Shown here piece by piece: positions 8,504 to 17,546 of a stretch of 34,756 bases of DNA. The stretch covers positions 1 to 34,756 of the forward strand of contig CALXBK010000019.1 in NCBI GenBank assembly GCA_944386545.1, given 5' to 3'. This stretch comes from an uncultured Ruminiclostridium sp. (GTDB lineage Bacteria > Bacillota > Clostridia > Oscillospirales > Ruminococcaceae). Under the pieces are notes generated by a model, which ran no database searches, was not told the origin of the DNA, and saw only the letters and a list, made by a program, of their open reading frames with translations. Made by a program: the position numbers and the translations under genes. The first letter of the stretch is position 1. Every line of letters starts with the position of its first letter.

Positions 8504-9842
8504 GAATACGTTCCTTATCCGTAAATCTTGTGTACTTGCCGTCCCATATCAGGTCTATGTCGCCCGTGCTGCCGTGACGGTTTTTTGCTACCGTACAGGT
8601 GCAGGCTCTCTGGTCTGCCTTTTCCTTGTCATAATAGCCCTCTCTGTACAGGAAAATAACAATATCCGCGTCCTGCTCGATAGAGCCCGAATCACGAAGG
8701 TCTGACAGCATGGGACGCTTGTCGTCCTTCTTTTCGGTTGAACGGGAAAGCTGTGACAGAACAATGACCGGAATATTAAGCTCCTTTGCCATTATCTTGA
8801 GGTTTCTTGTCATCTCGGCAACCTCGTTTACACGGTTTAAATCCCGTCTGCCCGAAGAAATAAGCTGAAGATAGTCTATTACTACAAGTCCGAGGTTGTC
8901 TATTCTTCTCAGCTTTGCCTTCATCTCATTAACACGGATTGCAGAGCTGTCGTCAATGTAAATGTTCATATTCGACAGAATGAGAGATGCGTCTGCAAGG
9001 TTGCGCCATTGCTGGGCGTTAAACCTGCCCGTTCTCATAAGCTCCGACGGTACTCCGCCCTCGGATGAGAGCATTCTCATAACGAGCTGTTCCTTGCTCA
9101 TTTCGAGGTTAAATACGCAGATAGCCTTCTGAGGATGAAATTTTGCGGCATTTGTCGCAATATTCATCGCAAATGAGGTTTTACCTACACCAGGTCGTGC
9201 GGCAATTATGATAAGGTCGGAGTTGTTAAGTCCGAATATATACTTATCAAGCGTGGGAAAGCCCGATTTTATCGCTTTTTTCTCCATTGCGTCAGCAGAC
9301 GCGCCGAGCTTTGACAGCTCATCGAGCACTCCTACAACTATACCGCTTATTTTGGTAAGTCCCTTTACCTGACTTTCGTTTCGTACCTCGTAAATCTTGC
9401 GCTCGGCAAGCTCAAGCAGGGCAGAGGTGTCGCTTCCCGCTTCCTCCGATTTTTCGAGTATTTCTCCCGCAACGCTGATAAGCTGTCTGCGGGTGTATCT
9501 GTCGTCAACTATTTCAATGTAACGCTCAATGCTTGAAATGCTCGGCACCATCTCCATGAGCTTTGTGAGATAGCTCCTGCCTTCTTCGGTTGAGTCAAAG
9601 ACCGACCGCTTCATGCAGTTGTCAAGCACGGTAACTATGTCTATGCTTTCGCCGCCCGCAAACATACTGAGCATTACGGTGAAAATATCGCTGTGAAGCT
9701 GTATATAAAAATGCTCGGGACGCAGCTTTGCCGAAGCAATGGGCATATTGTCCTCGCCTGCCAGCAAAATTGCGCCCAGCACCGATTGTTCCGCGTCAAG
9801 GCTGTAAGGAAGATTTACTCCCGTAAGCTCCTGCTGTGCCAT
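8484..9842 (-). CDS. dnaB: Replicative DNA helicase DnaB
   Basis: This 452-residue hexameric helicase unwinds DNA at the replication fork. The N-terminal domain (about 10-110) begins LPYSLDAEQSVLGAILL, a DnaB signature. The RecA-like domain has Walker A ARPGVGKT at 215-222, Walker B LVVIDYLQLI near 317, and the later SQLSRSTEKKDDKRPMLSDL and EQDADIVIFLYR. No intein or insertion interrupts it, and length is standard. AAAGGAGAAAAATC precedes the ATG. It follows rplI by 12 bases in the gdpP-rplI-dnaB order known from Bacillus. Confidence 0.97.
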   Translation of the reverse strand: MAQQELTGVNLPYSLDAEQSVLGAILLAGEDNMPIASAKLRPEHFYIQLHSDIFTVMLSMFAGGESIDIVTVLDNCMKRSVFDSTEEGRSYLTKLMEMVPSISSIERYIEIVDDRYTRRQLISVAGEILEKSEEAGSDTSALLELAERKIYEVRNESQVKGLTKISGIVVGVLDELSKLGASADAMEKKAIKSGFPTLDKYIFGLNNSDLIIIAARPGVGKTSFAMNIATNAAKFHPQKAICVFNLEMSKEQLVMRMLSSEGGVPSELMRTGRFNAQQWRNLADASLILSNMNIYIDDSSAIRVNEMKAKLRRIDNLGLVVIDYLQLISSGRRDLNRVNEVAEMTRNLKIMAKELNIPVIVLSQLSRSTEKKDDKRPMLSDLRDSGSIEQDADIVIFLYREGYYDKEKADQRACTCTVAKNRHGSTGDIDLIWDGKYTRFTDKERIHVDKQG

Positions 9843-9854
9843 GATTTTTCTCCT

Positions 9855-10301
9855 TTATTCCTCGGTTACGCTTACGCTGAAGGTGGAAACAATACCCGTG
9901 AAAAGCTTTGCCTCCGCTTCAAATGTGCCGAAGGACTTTATTTCGCTCTTTGTTGAAATCTTTCTCTTGTCAACGTCAAAGCCAAGCTCCTTCTTTATAA
10001 GCGCGCTTATATCCTTTCCCGTAACAGAGCCGAAAAGTCTGCCGCCCTGTCCCGCCTTTGCGGTAATCTTCAAGGTCTTACCGTCAAGAGCCGCCTTTAT
10101 CTTCTTTGCGTTTGCTATCTCCAGATCCAGCTTGTGCTGTGCGGACGCCTTCTGTCCCTCAAGGTGATTTAGGTTTTCGTTGGTCGCTTCTACTGCAAGC
10201 CCCTTTTTGATAAGGCAGTTTCTTGCGTAAGCGTCCTTCACCTCCTTTATTTCACCCTTTTTGCCTGTTCCTGCAATATCCTGAATTAAAATTACCTTCA
10301 T
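9855..10301 (-). CDS. rplI: 50S ribosomal protein L9
   Basis: This 148-residue protein has the L9 layout. An N-terminal rRNA-binding domain begins [18 protein letters not shown] with the family pattern [16 protein letters not shown] long connecting helix (about 40-75) and a C-terminal domain with [13 protein letters not shown] follow. L9 binds 23S rRNA near the L1 stalk. AAGGAAGGA precedes the ATG. It lies 36 bases after gdpP and 12 before dnaB. Confidence 0.97.
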   Translation of the reverse strand: MKVILIQDIAGTGKKGEIKEVKDAYARNCLIKKGLAVEATNENLNHLEGQKASAQHKLDLEIANAKKIKAALDGKTLKITAKAGQGGRLFGSVTGKDISALIKKELGFDVDKRKISTKSEIKSFGTFEAEAKLFTGIVSTFSVSVTEE

Positions 10302-10337
10302 GCTGTGTCGTCCTTCCTTTTTAAAATTGTCTGCCGC

Positions 10338-12356
10338 TTATACCGACGGCATTGATTTTTGCTCCGCAGAGCCGTTGTTTGATTTTATAAGGCTGAGATA
10401 ATAGTCGTCAACAGCCTTTTTAAGTTTTTCGGTAGCTTCGTTTACCGACATTCCTTTAAGCTGTGCGCCTGCCATTGTCTGATGACCGCCGCCGCCGAGC
10501 GCCTCCATTATAAGCTGAACGTTAAGCTCACCCATGCTTCTTGCGCTTATGGAGATTTCGCTGTTCATGGTCTTATAAAGGACAAACGAAGCGTCTACAT
10601 TCTTGATTGTCAGCAGCTCGTCTGCCGCCTGCGGTGCTACTATACGCAAATCGTCCGCATAGAAGTTGCAGGGAGCAATAGCGCACTTGCGGTAAATCTC
10701 CGCCTCGGATACAATCTGTGTTTTGCGCTTGTAGCTGTCGATTGAGCTTGAAAACAGCTTCTTTACGGTTATGGTATCCGCACCCATTTTCCTCAGCACT
10801 GCCGCCGCCTCAAAGGTACGCACGCCCGTTTTCATAACAAAGTTTTTGGTGTCAAGCATGATACCTGCAAGCAGACATTCCGCCTGTACTGCTCTCAGCT
10901 TTCCTGCGTCGCCAAAATACTGCAAAAGCTCCGTTACCATCTCCGACGCTGAGGATGCGTACGGCTCGTGATGGAAAATAACCGCATTCGCAATATAGTT
11001 TACCATCTTTCTGTGATGGTCGATAACGACAACCTTATGAGCTTTTTCATAAAGCTCGGGGCTTTCGATTATATTCGGGTTATGCGTGTCGCATATAATA
11101 AGCAGGGAATTTTCCGTAATATTCTCCACTGCCTGTGCAGGGGAGATAAACAGCGGTTCTTCGTTTTCTTCGGGAGGAAATCTGTTGATAAGCGTCTTTG
11201 CAAGGGAGGCTTCATAGTCGCACACCGCCCATGCGCTCTTTCCGAGATTTCTTATGGCGCAGGTAAGACCTATGGACGAGCCAACGCTGTCAAGGTCGCT
11301 GAACCTGTGTCCCATTATGTACACGCTGTCTGCATTGTCAACCAGCTCCAAAAGCGAGTTTGCAATAATTCTTGTCTTAACCTTGGTGTGACGCTCAATG
11401 CCCTTTGAAACGCCGCCGTAAAATTCAAAGCCGTTGCGGGTTTTTACCGCCGCCTGGTCGCCGCCGCGTCCCAGAGCCATTTCAAGCGCCTGTCTTGCAA
11501 ACTGCTCGCTCTCTTTAAGGGTTTTTCCTGTTCTGCCGATACCTATTGAAAGAGTAACGTTCAGACGGTCGTTTACAAATATTTCTCTCGCCTTGTCAAG
11601 TATTTCTACCTTTCCTTCAAGAATTTTTGCAAGGTGACGTTCTTCTATTACCGCCATAAATCTGTCGGATGAGTTTTTACGAAGCACGCCTGTCGTCTGC
11701 GCTACAAAGTCCTCAAGCAGCTTGTCTATCTGTACCGAAACATGAGCCTTTTCGCTGTCAAGAGAGCCGTTTATAAGCTCCTCGTAGCCATCTACTATAA
11801 ACAGTATGACAACGGGCTGAGAGAGCTTTTTCTCCGTTTGCAGAAGTGAAAACTCGGTAATGTTCTTGAAGAACAGCAGGTTAAGCTCCTTTGCCTCTTC
11901 CTCATGCGGAATTCTTGCATACAATCTGTACACGCTGTCATTGTATCTTATGACCTTTTCGTCATATTTTGCAATGTCGTCTGCCTGAATATCGGCAATC
12001 TGCTTTATATCCATGCCGTATTCACAGCAATCTGGAAATTCCTCGGTAAACTTGTCGTTTGTCCAGACAATTCTTCCCGTGTTATCAAGTATAACAGCCG
12101 CCATGGGAAAAGAATGTACCGAGAGCTGCTTTTTGCTTTCCAGCTCATCGTCTATTCTCGCATAATACTGAAAGGTTTTCCTTGTTACCTGAATCAGCTT
12201 TCCTGCGGCAAACCCGCCTATAAGCACGATAAACGGCACAGAAATCCAGAAAATATTAGTATCCTTTATATAGATATACCCCTGAGATACTATCAGTGCT
12301 ACAATCAGGGCTATTACCGAAATAACAAGACCGCCGTCACGGTAGAAATTTTTCAA
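10338..12356 (-). CDS. gdpP: Cyclic di-AMP phosphodiesterase GdpP
   Basis: This 672-residue membrane protein hydrolyses c-di-AMP to pApA. Two TM helices lie at about 8-28 and 36-56, followed by a PAS-like region (about 75-170), a degenerate GGDEF domain (about 175-310, ending near GRGGDQAAVK), a DHH domain and a DHHA1 domain. Catalytic motifs are visible: GHRFSDLDSVGS at 349-360, CDTHNP at 422-427, DHH at 446-448, and GGGGHQTMAG near 625. The start codon is TTG at 12356, preceded by GGGAGG at about nine bases. It lies between the RNase J gene and rplI. The matching c-di-AMP synthase CdaA is about 6.5 kb away on the other strand. Confidence 0.95.
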   Translation of the reverse strand: MKNFYRDGGLVISVIALIVALIVSQGYIYIKDTNIFWISVPFIVLIGGFAAGKLIQVTRKTFQYYARIDDELESKKQLSVHSFPMAAVILDNTGRIVWTNDKFTEEFPDCCEYGMDIKQIADIQADDIAKYDEKVIRYNDSVYRLYARIPHEEEAKELNLLFFKNITEFSLLQTEKKLSQPVVILFIVDGYEELINGSLDSEKAHVSVQIDKLLEDFVAQTTGVLRKNSSDRFMAVIEERHLAKILEGKVEILDKAREIFVNDRLNVTLSIGIGRTGKTLKESEQFARQALEMALGRGGDQAAVKTRNGFEFYGGVSKGIERHTKVKTRIIANSLLELVDNADSVYIMGHRFSDLDSVGSSIGLTCAIRNLGKSAWAVCDYEASLAKTLINRFPPEENEEPLFISPAQAVENITENSLLIICDTHNPNIIESPELYEKAHKVVVIDHHRKMVNYIANAVIFHHEPYASSASEMVTELLQYFGDAGKLRAVQAECLLAGIMLDTKNFVMKTGVRTFEAAAVLRKMGADTITVKKLFSSSIDSYKRKTQIVSEAEIYRKCAIAPCNFYADDLRIVAPQAADELLTIKNVDASFVLYKTMNSEISISARSMGELNVQLIMEALGGGGHQTMAGAQLKGMSVNEATEKLKKAVDDYYLSLIKSNNGSAEQKSMPSV

Positions 12357-12379
12357 GGCGCTGCGCCTCCCTTCGTGCG

Positions 12380-14317
12380 TTATACTTCCATAATTATGGG
12401 GAGAATCATCGGGCTTCTCTTTGTTTTCTGATAGATGTAGTTGCCCAGCTCATCTCTTACCATTGACTTGATATTGCCCCATTCTCTTATATTCCTTTCG
12501 GCGCAGTTGTCGAGAGTTTTCTTTATTAGCTGTTTTGCCTTGTCCATAAGCTCCTCGGACTCTTTTACATATACAAAGCCTCTTGAAACAATATCCGGAC
12601 CTGCCGCAACAAGTCCTGTTTCACGGCTTATGGTAGTAACCACAACGATAAGACCGTCTTCGGCAAGGTGCTTTCTGTCACGCAGTACAACCGAGCCGAC
12701 GTCGCCTACGCCCAGCCCGTCAACAAGCACTTTTCCCGCCTGAACCTGACCTGTTATCTTCATGTCAACGCTGTCGGTTTCCACTACCTGTCCTAAATTG
12801 AGCAGAAAGATATTGTCCTCGGGAATACCCATCTGCATGGCAAGTCCCTTGTGCTTTATAAGATGCTTGTATTCGCCGTGAATGGGAATGAAGAATTTCG
12901 GCTTTGTCAGTGCGAGCATCATTTTAAGCTCGTCCTGGCAGGCGTGTCCCGAAACGTGTACCTCGTACATGGCCTCGTACACTACCTCTGCGCCCTGCTT
13001 CATAAGCTCGTTTACCAGCTTTCCGACAAACTTTTCGTTGCCGGGAATGGGGGTTGCCGAGATTATTATAAGGTCGTTCGGTGTAATGGAAACCTGTCTG
13101 TGGTCGCCCGACGACATTCTTGAAAGAGCAGAAAGCGGCTCGCCCTGGCTTCCCGTTGTGATAATTACCATCTTTTCGGGCGGGTATTTGTTTACATCCT
13201 CAATGTCAACGAGCATACCGTCCGGAACCTTGATATAGTTAAGCTCCTTTGCGGTTGTAAGTACGTTGAGCATGCTTCTGCCCGATACAGCTACCTTTCT
13301 GTCCCAGAGTGCGGCGCTGTTTATTATCTGCTGTATTCTGTGAATGTTTGACGAGAAGGTCGCTACTATAATTCTCTTTCCGTCGCCGCTTGCAAAGAGG
13401 TTTTTAAAGCTCTCTCCGACCTTGCGCTCCGTCGCGGTATATCCCGGACGTTCGGCGTTGGTGCTTTCCGAAAGCAAAGCAAGCACGCCCTTGTTTCCAA
13501 GCTCGCCAAATCTTGCAAGGTCGATTATTCCGCCCTCAATGGGAGTATAGTCAACCTTGAAGTCGCCCGTATGCACGATAATTCCCGCAGGGGTATGGAT
13601 AGCCATGGCGCACGCATCGGGAATGGAGTGGTTTACTCTTATGAACTCAACGCACATACAGCCCATCTTTACATTCTGTCTTGGAGCGACTACGTTGAGA
13701 GTGCATTGCGAAAGTATTCCGTGCTCACGGAGCTTTCCCTCGACAAGTCCGAGAGTAAGCCTTGTGCCGTACACGGGAACGTTTATTTTTTTGAGCAGAT
13801 AGGGCAGTGCGCCTATATGGTCCTCATGGCCGTGAGTAAGCACAATTCCCCTTATCTTTTCCTTGTTCTTTTCAAGATAGGTAAAATCCGGTATAACCAG
13901 GTCAACGCCCAGCATATCGTCATCGGGGAAGGCAAGTCCGCAGTCGATAATAAACATATCGTTACAGCATTCAAACACATAGATGTTCTTGCCTATCTCG
14001 TTTATACCGCCCAGCGCCATAATTCTGACGGGAGTTCTTTTGGCGGTCGTCCTGTTTTGCGCCGCAGACCTCTGAGAATTGTTGAGAACAGGTCTTGCGC
14101 CGGAATAGCCGCTTTTTGTCTGCGGCTGATTTTTATTGTTCAGCACATTGTTTTGAGAAAGCTTGCCGTTTTTTGCCTGCTGACTCTGCTTTTTATCAGA
14201 GAGCTTGAATTCCTGCGCCATAGGATTTTTTTTGCGCTTGGTAAATGTTTTGGCGGCGTTTTTGGGCTTTATAAATTCTGTTGCCGTCAGTAGATTTTTT
14301 GAGTCAATTATGCCCAT
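12380..14317 (-). CDS. rnj: Ribonuclease J
   Basis: This is a 645-residue metallo-beta-lactamase/beta-CASP ribonuclease, with endonuclease and 5'-3' exonuclease activity in the family, central to mRNA decay and rRNA maturation. The metal motif HGHEDH is at 162-167, with HTGDFKVD near 228 and SGHACQDE in the beta-CASP region. The last 100 residues form the RNase J C-terminal domain. The first 95 residues are an unusual Lys/Gln/Asn-rich extension before the usual start (RIMALGGINEIGKNIYVFE), likely disordered and perhaps RNA-binding. The ATG at 14317 has GAAAGGAAAGG upstream; the internal ATG at 14221 has none. The long leader upstream may control it. Confidence 0.93.
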   Translation of the reverse strand: MGIIDSKNLLTATEFIKPKNAAKTFTKRKKNPMAQEFKLSDKKQSQQAKNGKLSQNNVLNNKNQPQTKSGYSGARPVLNNSQRSAAQNRTTAKRTPVRIMALGGINEIGKNIYVFECCNDMFIIDCGLAFPDDDMLGVDLVIPDFTYLEKNKEKIRGIVLTHGHEDHIGALPYLLKKINVPVYGTRLTLGLVEGKLREHGILSQCTLNVVAPRQNVKMGCMCVEFIRVNHSIPDACAMAIHTPAGIIVHTGDFKVDYTPIEGGIIDLARFGELGNKGVLALLSESTNAERPGYTATERKVGESFKNLFASGDGKRIIVATFSSNIHRIQQIINSAALWDRKVAVSGRSMLNVLTTAKELNYIKVPDGMLVDIEDVNKYPPEKMVIITTGSQGEPLSALSRMSSGDHRQVSITPNDLIIISATPIPGNEKFVGKLVNELMKQGAEVVYEAMYEVHVSGHACQDELKMMLALTKPKFFIPIHGEYKHLIKHKGLAMQMGIPEDNIFLLNLGQVVETDSVDMKITGQVQAGKVLVDGLGVGDVGSVVLRDRKHLAEDGLIVVVTTISRETGLVAAGPDIVSRGFVYVKESEELMDKAKQLIKKTLDNCAERNIREWGNIKSMVRDELGNYIYQKTKRSPMILPIIMEV

Positions 14318-14799
14318 TTAAGTTGTACCTTTCCTTTCATAGGTGCAAAAAGGGCGCAAAGTCTTTCCCAAGACTCTTATCCCAACATACAGCGGTACAC
14401 CGTGAAACGGTAAACCAAGCCGTCAATTGCTTGCCGTTACGGTGGGATACGACTTTACAAAGCACTTTTGAAAGCCTTTCTTGAGCCTTCAAAAGTGCTT
14501 GCTTTCATTCGGTAACCTCAACCGACGCTGTTGTCGGCCGGGAGTATCATATACAGCATTGGCTGTTGAGGAGTACGGCAGTATATTTGTACCTGCGTGT
14601 GGTTAAATAGAAAATACTGCCCTTTGAAAAAACTTTTGCGTTCTTTTGCCGTTTGCCTGACAGCGCGGCTTGCATTGCCTGCCGTCTTGTTCCTGTAATT
14701 TATATTATTAAAAAATAAATCCGTACCTAATTTACCCTTGCGTACAGCCGATTTGCCCGCATGAGAAATTAACCGCAAGGGTAAAACCGAACACTAATA
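14318..14799 (-). promoter_or_regulatory. Long structured 5' leader of the RNase J gene (candidate cis-regulatory RNA)
   Basis: About 480 nt lie between a consensus promoter and the RNase J start. I see no convincing gene inside. Several perfect stems can form: a 12-bp stem joining 14731-14742 with 14774-14785, an 8-bp stem 14577-14584 with 14614-14621, a 12-bp stem 14461-14472 with 14488-14499, a 6-bp stem at 14360-14375 closed by GGGA on the minus strand, and a 7-bp pairing of 14378-14384 with 14443-14449. It does not match any riboswitch, T-box, 6S RNA, tmRNA, RNase P or SRP RNA signature that I know. Autoregulation through leader cleavage is known for RNase E; here it is only an inference. 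Confidence 0.5.
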
Positions 14800-14805
14800 T
14801 AATAT

Positions 14806-14834
14806 ATTTTACATCATGCCGCCCTAAATGTCAA
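14806..14834 (-). promoter_or_regulatory. Promoter of the RNase J leader
   Basis: The minus strand reads TTGACA, 17 bp, TAAAAT. It implies a start near 14799 and transcription through the leader into RNase J, gdpP, rplI, dnaB and tilS. A second TATATT lies a few bases downstream. Confidence 0.75.
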
Positions 14835-14889
14835 GAACATAACAATGCAATTTTGAATAATAGCTCTTTGTTGTCGATGAAAAGGGAAT

Positions 14890-17184
14890 TTACGGTTTTT
14901 TCTTGCCGTCAAGCCGTCTTATCAGCCGTCCGACATTGCCGCAAAGCTCCTTTGCCGTTTCCGCCCTTGCAGAACGCGCATAAAGATACAGCCCCTTTCC
15001 CGCACGCTCCGAGCGCACCAGCACCTTGCCGTCGCCCGAGGCTATAATCACCCCGTCTGCGTTTGCTTCTCCCTTTTCGCAAAGCCGCTTCATAATACCT
15101 ACACAAGAATGAGAAAGTCCTACAAACGCCTTTGATAAAGCAAAATCGGGAGTAGCATTGCACAGTGCGTCAAAGGCGGTATTCCTTTCGGCGGCGGCTT
15201 TTAAGGCGCACAGCGCAAGCACGCACCCGTCGGTTAAAAAAGGCTGCTTTTCACCCGTATCTCTCGCTTTAAGGTCGGAGCTATCACAGCTGCAAGCGTT
15301 GTAGCGCAGAATTTTTTCGCCGAACATATTTTCAAGGTCAAACAGCACGCTTCTCGGAAGTGCAACCGTTTCACCCTTTTCAAGCAGGGAAGAGCAGGTA
15401 ATAAACAGGAGCTTTTCGCTGTTTGCAACTCCGCCGTCCTCGGTGAAAATTTCCGCTTCAAAGGCGTTTTTCCCGATTGTAACTATCATTCTGTCGCCCG
15501 TCTTGTCCGAAATCTTCTCAAATGCGGGCAGGGCGAGCCTTTTCAGCCGCTTATCGGCGCAGTCAAGCGTAATATCAAAACCGCAGTTAAAATCCGCAAG
15601 CCTAAGAAGCATCGCGGTATAATAAACTCCGTCGTCACGACAGCCGTACTTCTTGCCGAACGAAGCGCTGTCGGCTTTTTTTGCACCGCCCCTGTTCATT
15701 ATTCCCTCAATGCTCCGTTCCTGCCTTCGGCACAGCGGCATACCTCCTCTTGCCGCTATGCGTATATCGGTTTTTGCTCCAACGCTTATAAAAACGGTAA
15801 GCTCTGCACCGCACAGCCTGCCCTTGTGGATAAGCTCGGGTAAGGCTGATGTACCGCAGTCTGTGCAGTCTGCCCCCGCCGCATTAATCCCGCTCATTAT
15901 ACATTCCGCAAAGCTCTGCGAACGCTCGTCGCCCCTGCTTGCAACGCATATAAGTCCCTCTGCGGCTGAAGCAAGCGCAGAGCCGAGCCTTGTCATAAGC
16001 TGAGGAGTCGCCGTAATATTGGTTTCGCCGCAAAAGCCGTTGTCGCTGAGCTTAAAGCCGCCGTCGGGACTATTTTCAAGGTCGTTTGAAAGCGTAATGT
16101 CGTCTCCCGTGCGGCGGCTCGGCAGTACCTTTACATCGGGAAGCACCACAACTCCCTTGCCAACCTCGGCGTTTTCCCCCACAACGGCGTTTTCATACAC
16201 CGCACATGAGCCCTTAAGCGTTGCGTCCCTGCAAATAACGCAGTCGCACAAATGGGTATCGTTGCCGACAAACACGCCGCTGAGAAGAATTGCTCCGTCA
16301 AGTGTGCAGTCCTCTCCTATGCTTACATTGTCGCTTATAACCGTACCGTTTTTTATTACGGTATTTTCGCCGATTGTGACGTTTTTGCCGATATAGTACG
16401 GCGGGAACAGATTGCGGTAGCCGCCCGATGCGCTGTCGCTGTACCCCGTGTCGCACAGCTTTCTTGCATTGAGCGTGACATTAACCCGTCCGACCGTCAT
16501 ATCCCGCTGACAGCGCTTGTAGGCTTTTATGTCCCCTATATCGCACCAGTAGCCCTTTTCCTCGTAACAGCAAAGTCTTGCGCTGGATTTTAAGATTTTC
16601 GGGAACACATCGCAGGCAAAATCGCAAAAGCCGTCGTCGATGTAATCCGTAATTTCGGGAGAGAGAATATAAACTCCCGTGTTTGCACAGTCCTCAAGAC
16701 AGCCTATAAAGGACGGCTTTTCCGCAAAGCCCGTGACTATACCGTTTTTGCTTGTTACTATACCGAATTCTCCGGGATTTGCAACGCTTTTGGTTATTAT
16801 CGTGGCAACCGCTCCGCTTGCCTTGTGCTGTGACATTGCCTGCGACAGGTTAAAATCGCACAGAGCGTCTCCGCTTATGACTACAAACGGCTCGTCAAAA
16901 TCTCCTGCCGCCTTTTTTACGCATCCCGCTGTGCCAAGCGGCGTATCCTCATACGAAAAGCCGAGCCTTATACCCTTGTAATCCCTGCCGTCAAAGTGCT
17001 TTTCAATCATCTCACCCTTGTACATAAGCGTGAATACTGCGTCCGTACAGCCGTGAATTTTGAGCAAATCGAGTATATATTCGCATACGGGCTTTCCGCA
17101 CAGCTCGCACAGGGGCTTCGGACACCCCTCGGTCAGCGGAAAAAGCCTTGTCCCTTTGCCGCCTGCCATTATAACAGCCTTCAT
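14890..17184 (-). CDS. Sugar-phosphate nucleotidyltransferase fused to a degenerate phosphohexomutase-like domain
   Basis: This 764-residue protein has three parts. Residues 1-235 form a nucleotidyltransferase domain with the NTP loop MAGGKGTRLFPLTEGCPKPL and GDALCD (metal-binding Asp). Residues about 255-365 contain left-handed beta-helix hexapeptide repeats (NVTIGENTVIKNG, VSIGEDCTLDGA). Residues about 380-764 align in layout with phosphoglucomutase/phosphomannomutase, but the TASHNP catalytic serine loop appears replaced by ISVGAKTDIRI and no DxDxDR metal loop is seen. The protein probably makes an NDP-sugar such as GDP-mannose or NDP-glucose; the mutase part is probably inactive or regulatory. 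AGGAGG precedes the ATG. It is transcribed alone, divergent from the Se/S carrier gene. Confidence 0.8.
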   Translation of the reverse strand: MKAVIMAGGKGTRLFPLTEGCPKPLCELCGKPVCEYILDLLKIHGCTDAVFTLMYKGEMIEKHFDGRDYKGIRLGFSYEDTPLGTAGCVKKAAGDFDEPFVVISGDALCDFNLSQAMSQHKASGAVATIITKSVANPGEFGIVTSKNGIVTGFAEKPSFIGCLEDCANTGVYILSPEITDYIDDGFCDFACDVFPKILKSSARLCCYEEKGYWCDIGDIKAYKRCQRDMTVGRVNVTLNARKLCDTGYSDSASGGYRNLFPPYYIGKNVTIGENTVIKNGTVISDNVSIGEDCTLDGAILLSGVFVGNDTHLCDCVICRDATLKGSCAVYENAVVGENAEVGKGVVVLPDVKVLPSRRTGDDITLSNDLENSPDGGFKLSDNGFCGETNITATPQLMTRLGSALASAAEGLICVASRGDERSQSFAECIMSGINAAGADCTDCGTSALPELIHKGRLCGAELTVFISVGAKTDIRIAARGGMPLCRRQERSIEGIMNRGGAKKADSASFGKKYGCRDDGVYYTAMLLRLADFNCGFDITLDCADKRLKRLALPAFEKISDKTGDRMIVTIGKNAFEAEIFTEDGGVANSEKLLFITCSSLLEKGETVALPRSVLFDLENMFGEKILRYNACSCDSSDLKARDTGEKQPFLTDGCVLALCALKAAAERNTAFDALCNATPDFALSKAFVGLSHSCVGIMKRLCEKGEANADGVIIASGDGKVLVRSERAGKGLYLYARSARAETAKELCGNVGRLIRRLDGKKKP

Positions 17185-17327
17185 ATAAAAAGCCTCCTGA
17201 AACCTTTTTTCTTTATTATGGTTATTTTTCAGCCGATTATAACCCTATGGCAATGTAAACATTGGGACTTTTCGGGCATATACTTCAGTAGCGAAGAGTT
17301 ACGAAAAAAGGAAAAGGGGAGTGAAAT
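17185..17327. promoter_or_regulatory. Divergent control region between the nucleotidyltransferase and Se/S carrier-like genes
   Basis: The 143-bp gap must hold promoters for both directions. A minus-strand TATAAT lies near 17240 without a good -35. The inverted repeat CAATGT-AA-ACATTG at 17251-17264 lies between the two genes and could bind a regulator. A good ribosome-binding site, GGGGAGTG, precedes the plus-strand gene. I cannot name a regulator. Confidence 0.35.
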
Positions 17328-17546
17328 ATGACGCATTTTATTGTACTCAGATCCTCAACTGCGGCATTTAAGGCTCAGAGTGTGCTAAGAGGATTTAAAA
17401 TAAAATCCGAGGTAGACAAGATCGCCGCAAAGGGCGGCTGTCGATTTGGAATAAGAGTTGAGGGCGACGCTGACAAAATCTGTCGTATGCTTGCACTCAG
17501 CTCAATTGAATGTATTGAAATAATTAAGGACGGCGGTGTGACATGA
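17328..17546 (+). CDS. DUF3343-type putative Se/S carrier-like protein
   Basis: This small protein of 72 residues has the pattern of the DUF3343 family, now often labelled putative Se/S carrier-like: an N-terminal strand with FIVLRSSTAAFKAQSVL and a conserved cysteine in GGCRFGIRV. Further cysteines lie in DKICRML and IECIEI. The stop overlaps the next gene's ATG (ATGA), so the two are translated together. The neighbour is a cysteine desulfurase-like enzyme. A plausible role is therefore to accept sulfur or selenium from that enzyme as a persulfide or selenide. That is inference from context and family naming; no biochemistry is visible. No selD, selA or yedE lies in the window. Confidence 0.7.
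   Translation: MTHFIVLRSSTAAFKAQSVLRGFKIKSEVDKIAAKGGCRFGIRVEGDADKICRMLALSSIECIEIIKDGGVT

Noticed and set aside
11904..12431. 175-codon plus-strand open frame
   Set aside because: It is antisense to gdpP and the RNase J 3' end; both of those have clear motifs.
13571..14293. 240-codon plus-strand open frame
   Set aside because: It is antisense to the well-supported RNase J gene and has no recognisable domain.
14461..14499. 12-bp stem as a terminator in the RNase J leader
   Set aside because: It is not followed by a run of T on the minus strand; it is kept as part of the leader structure only.
14518..14778. 86-codon minus-strand open frame in the RNase J leader
   Set aside because: It starts with TTG, lacks a ribosome-binding site, has no domain, and lies inside the structured leader.
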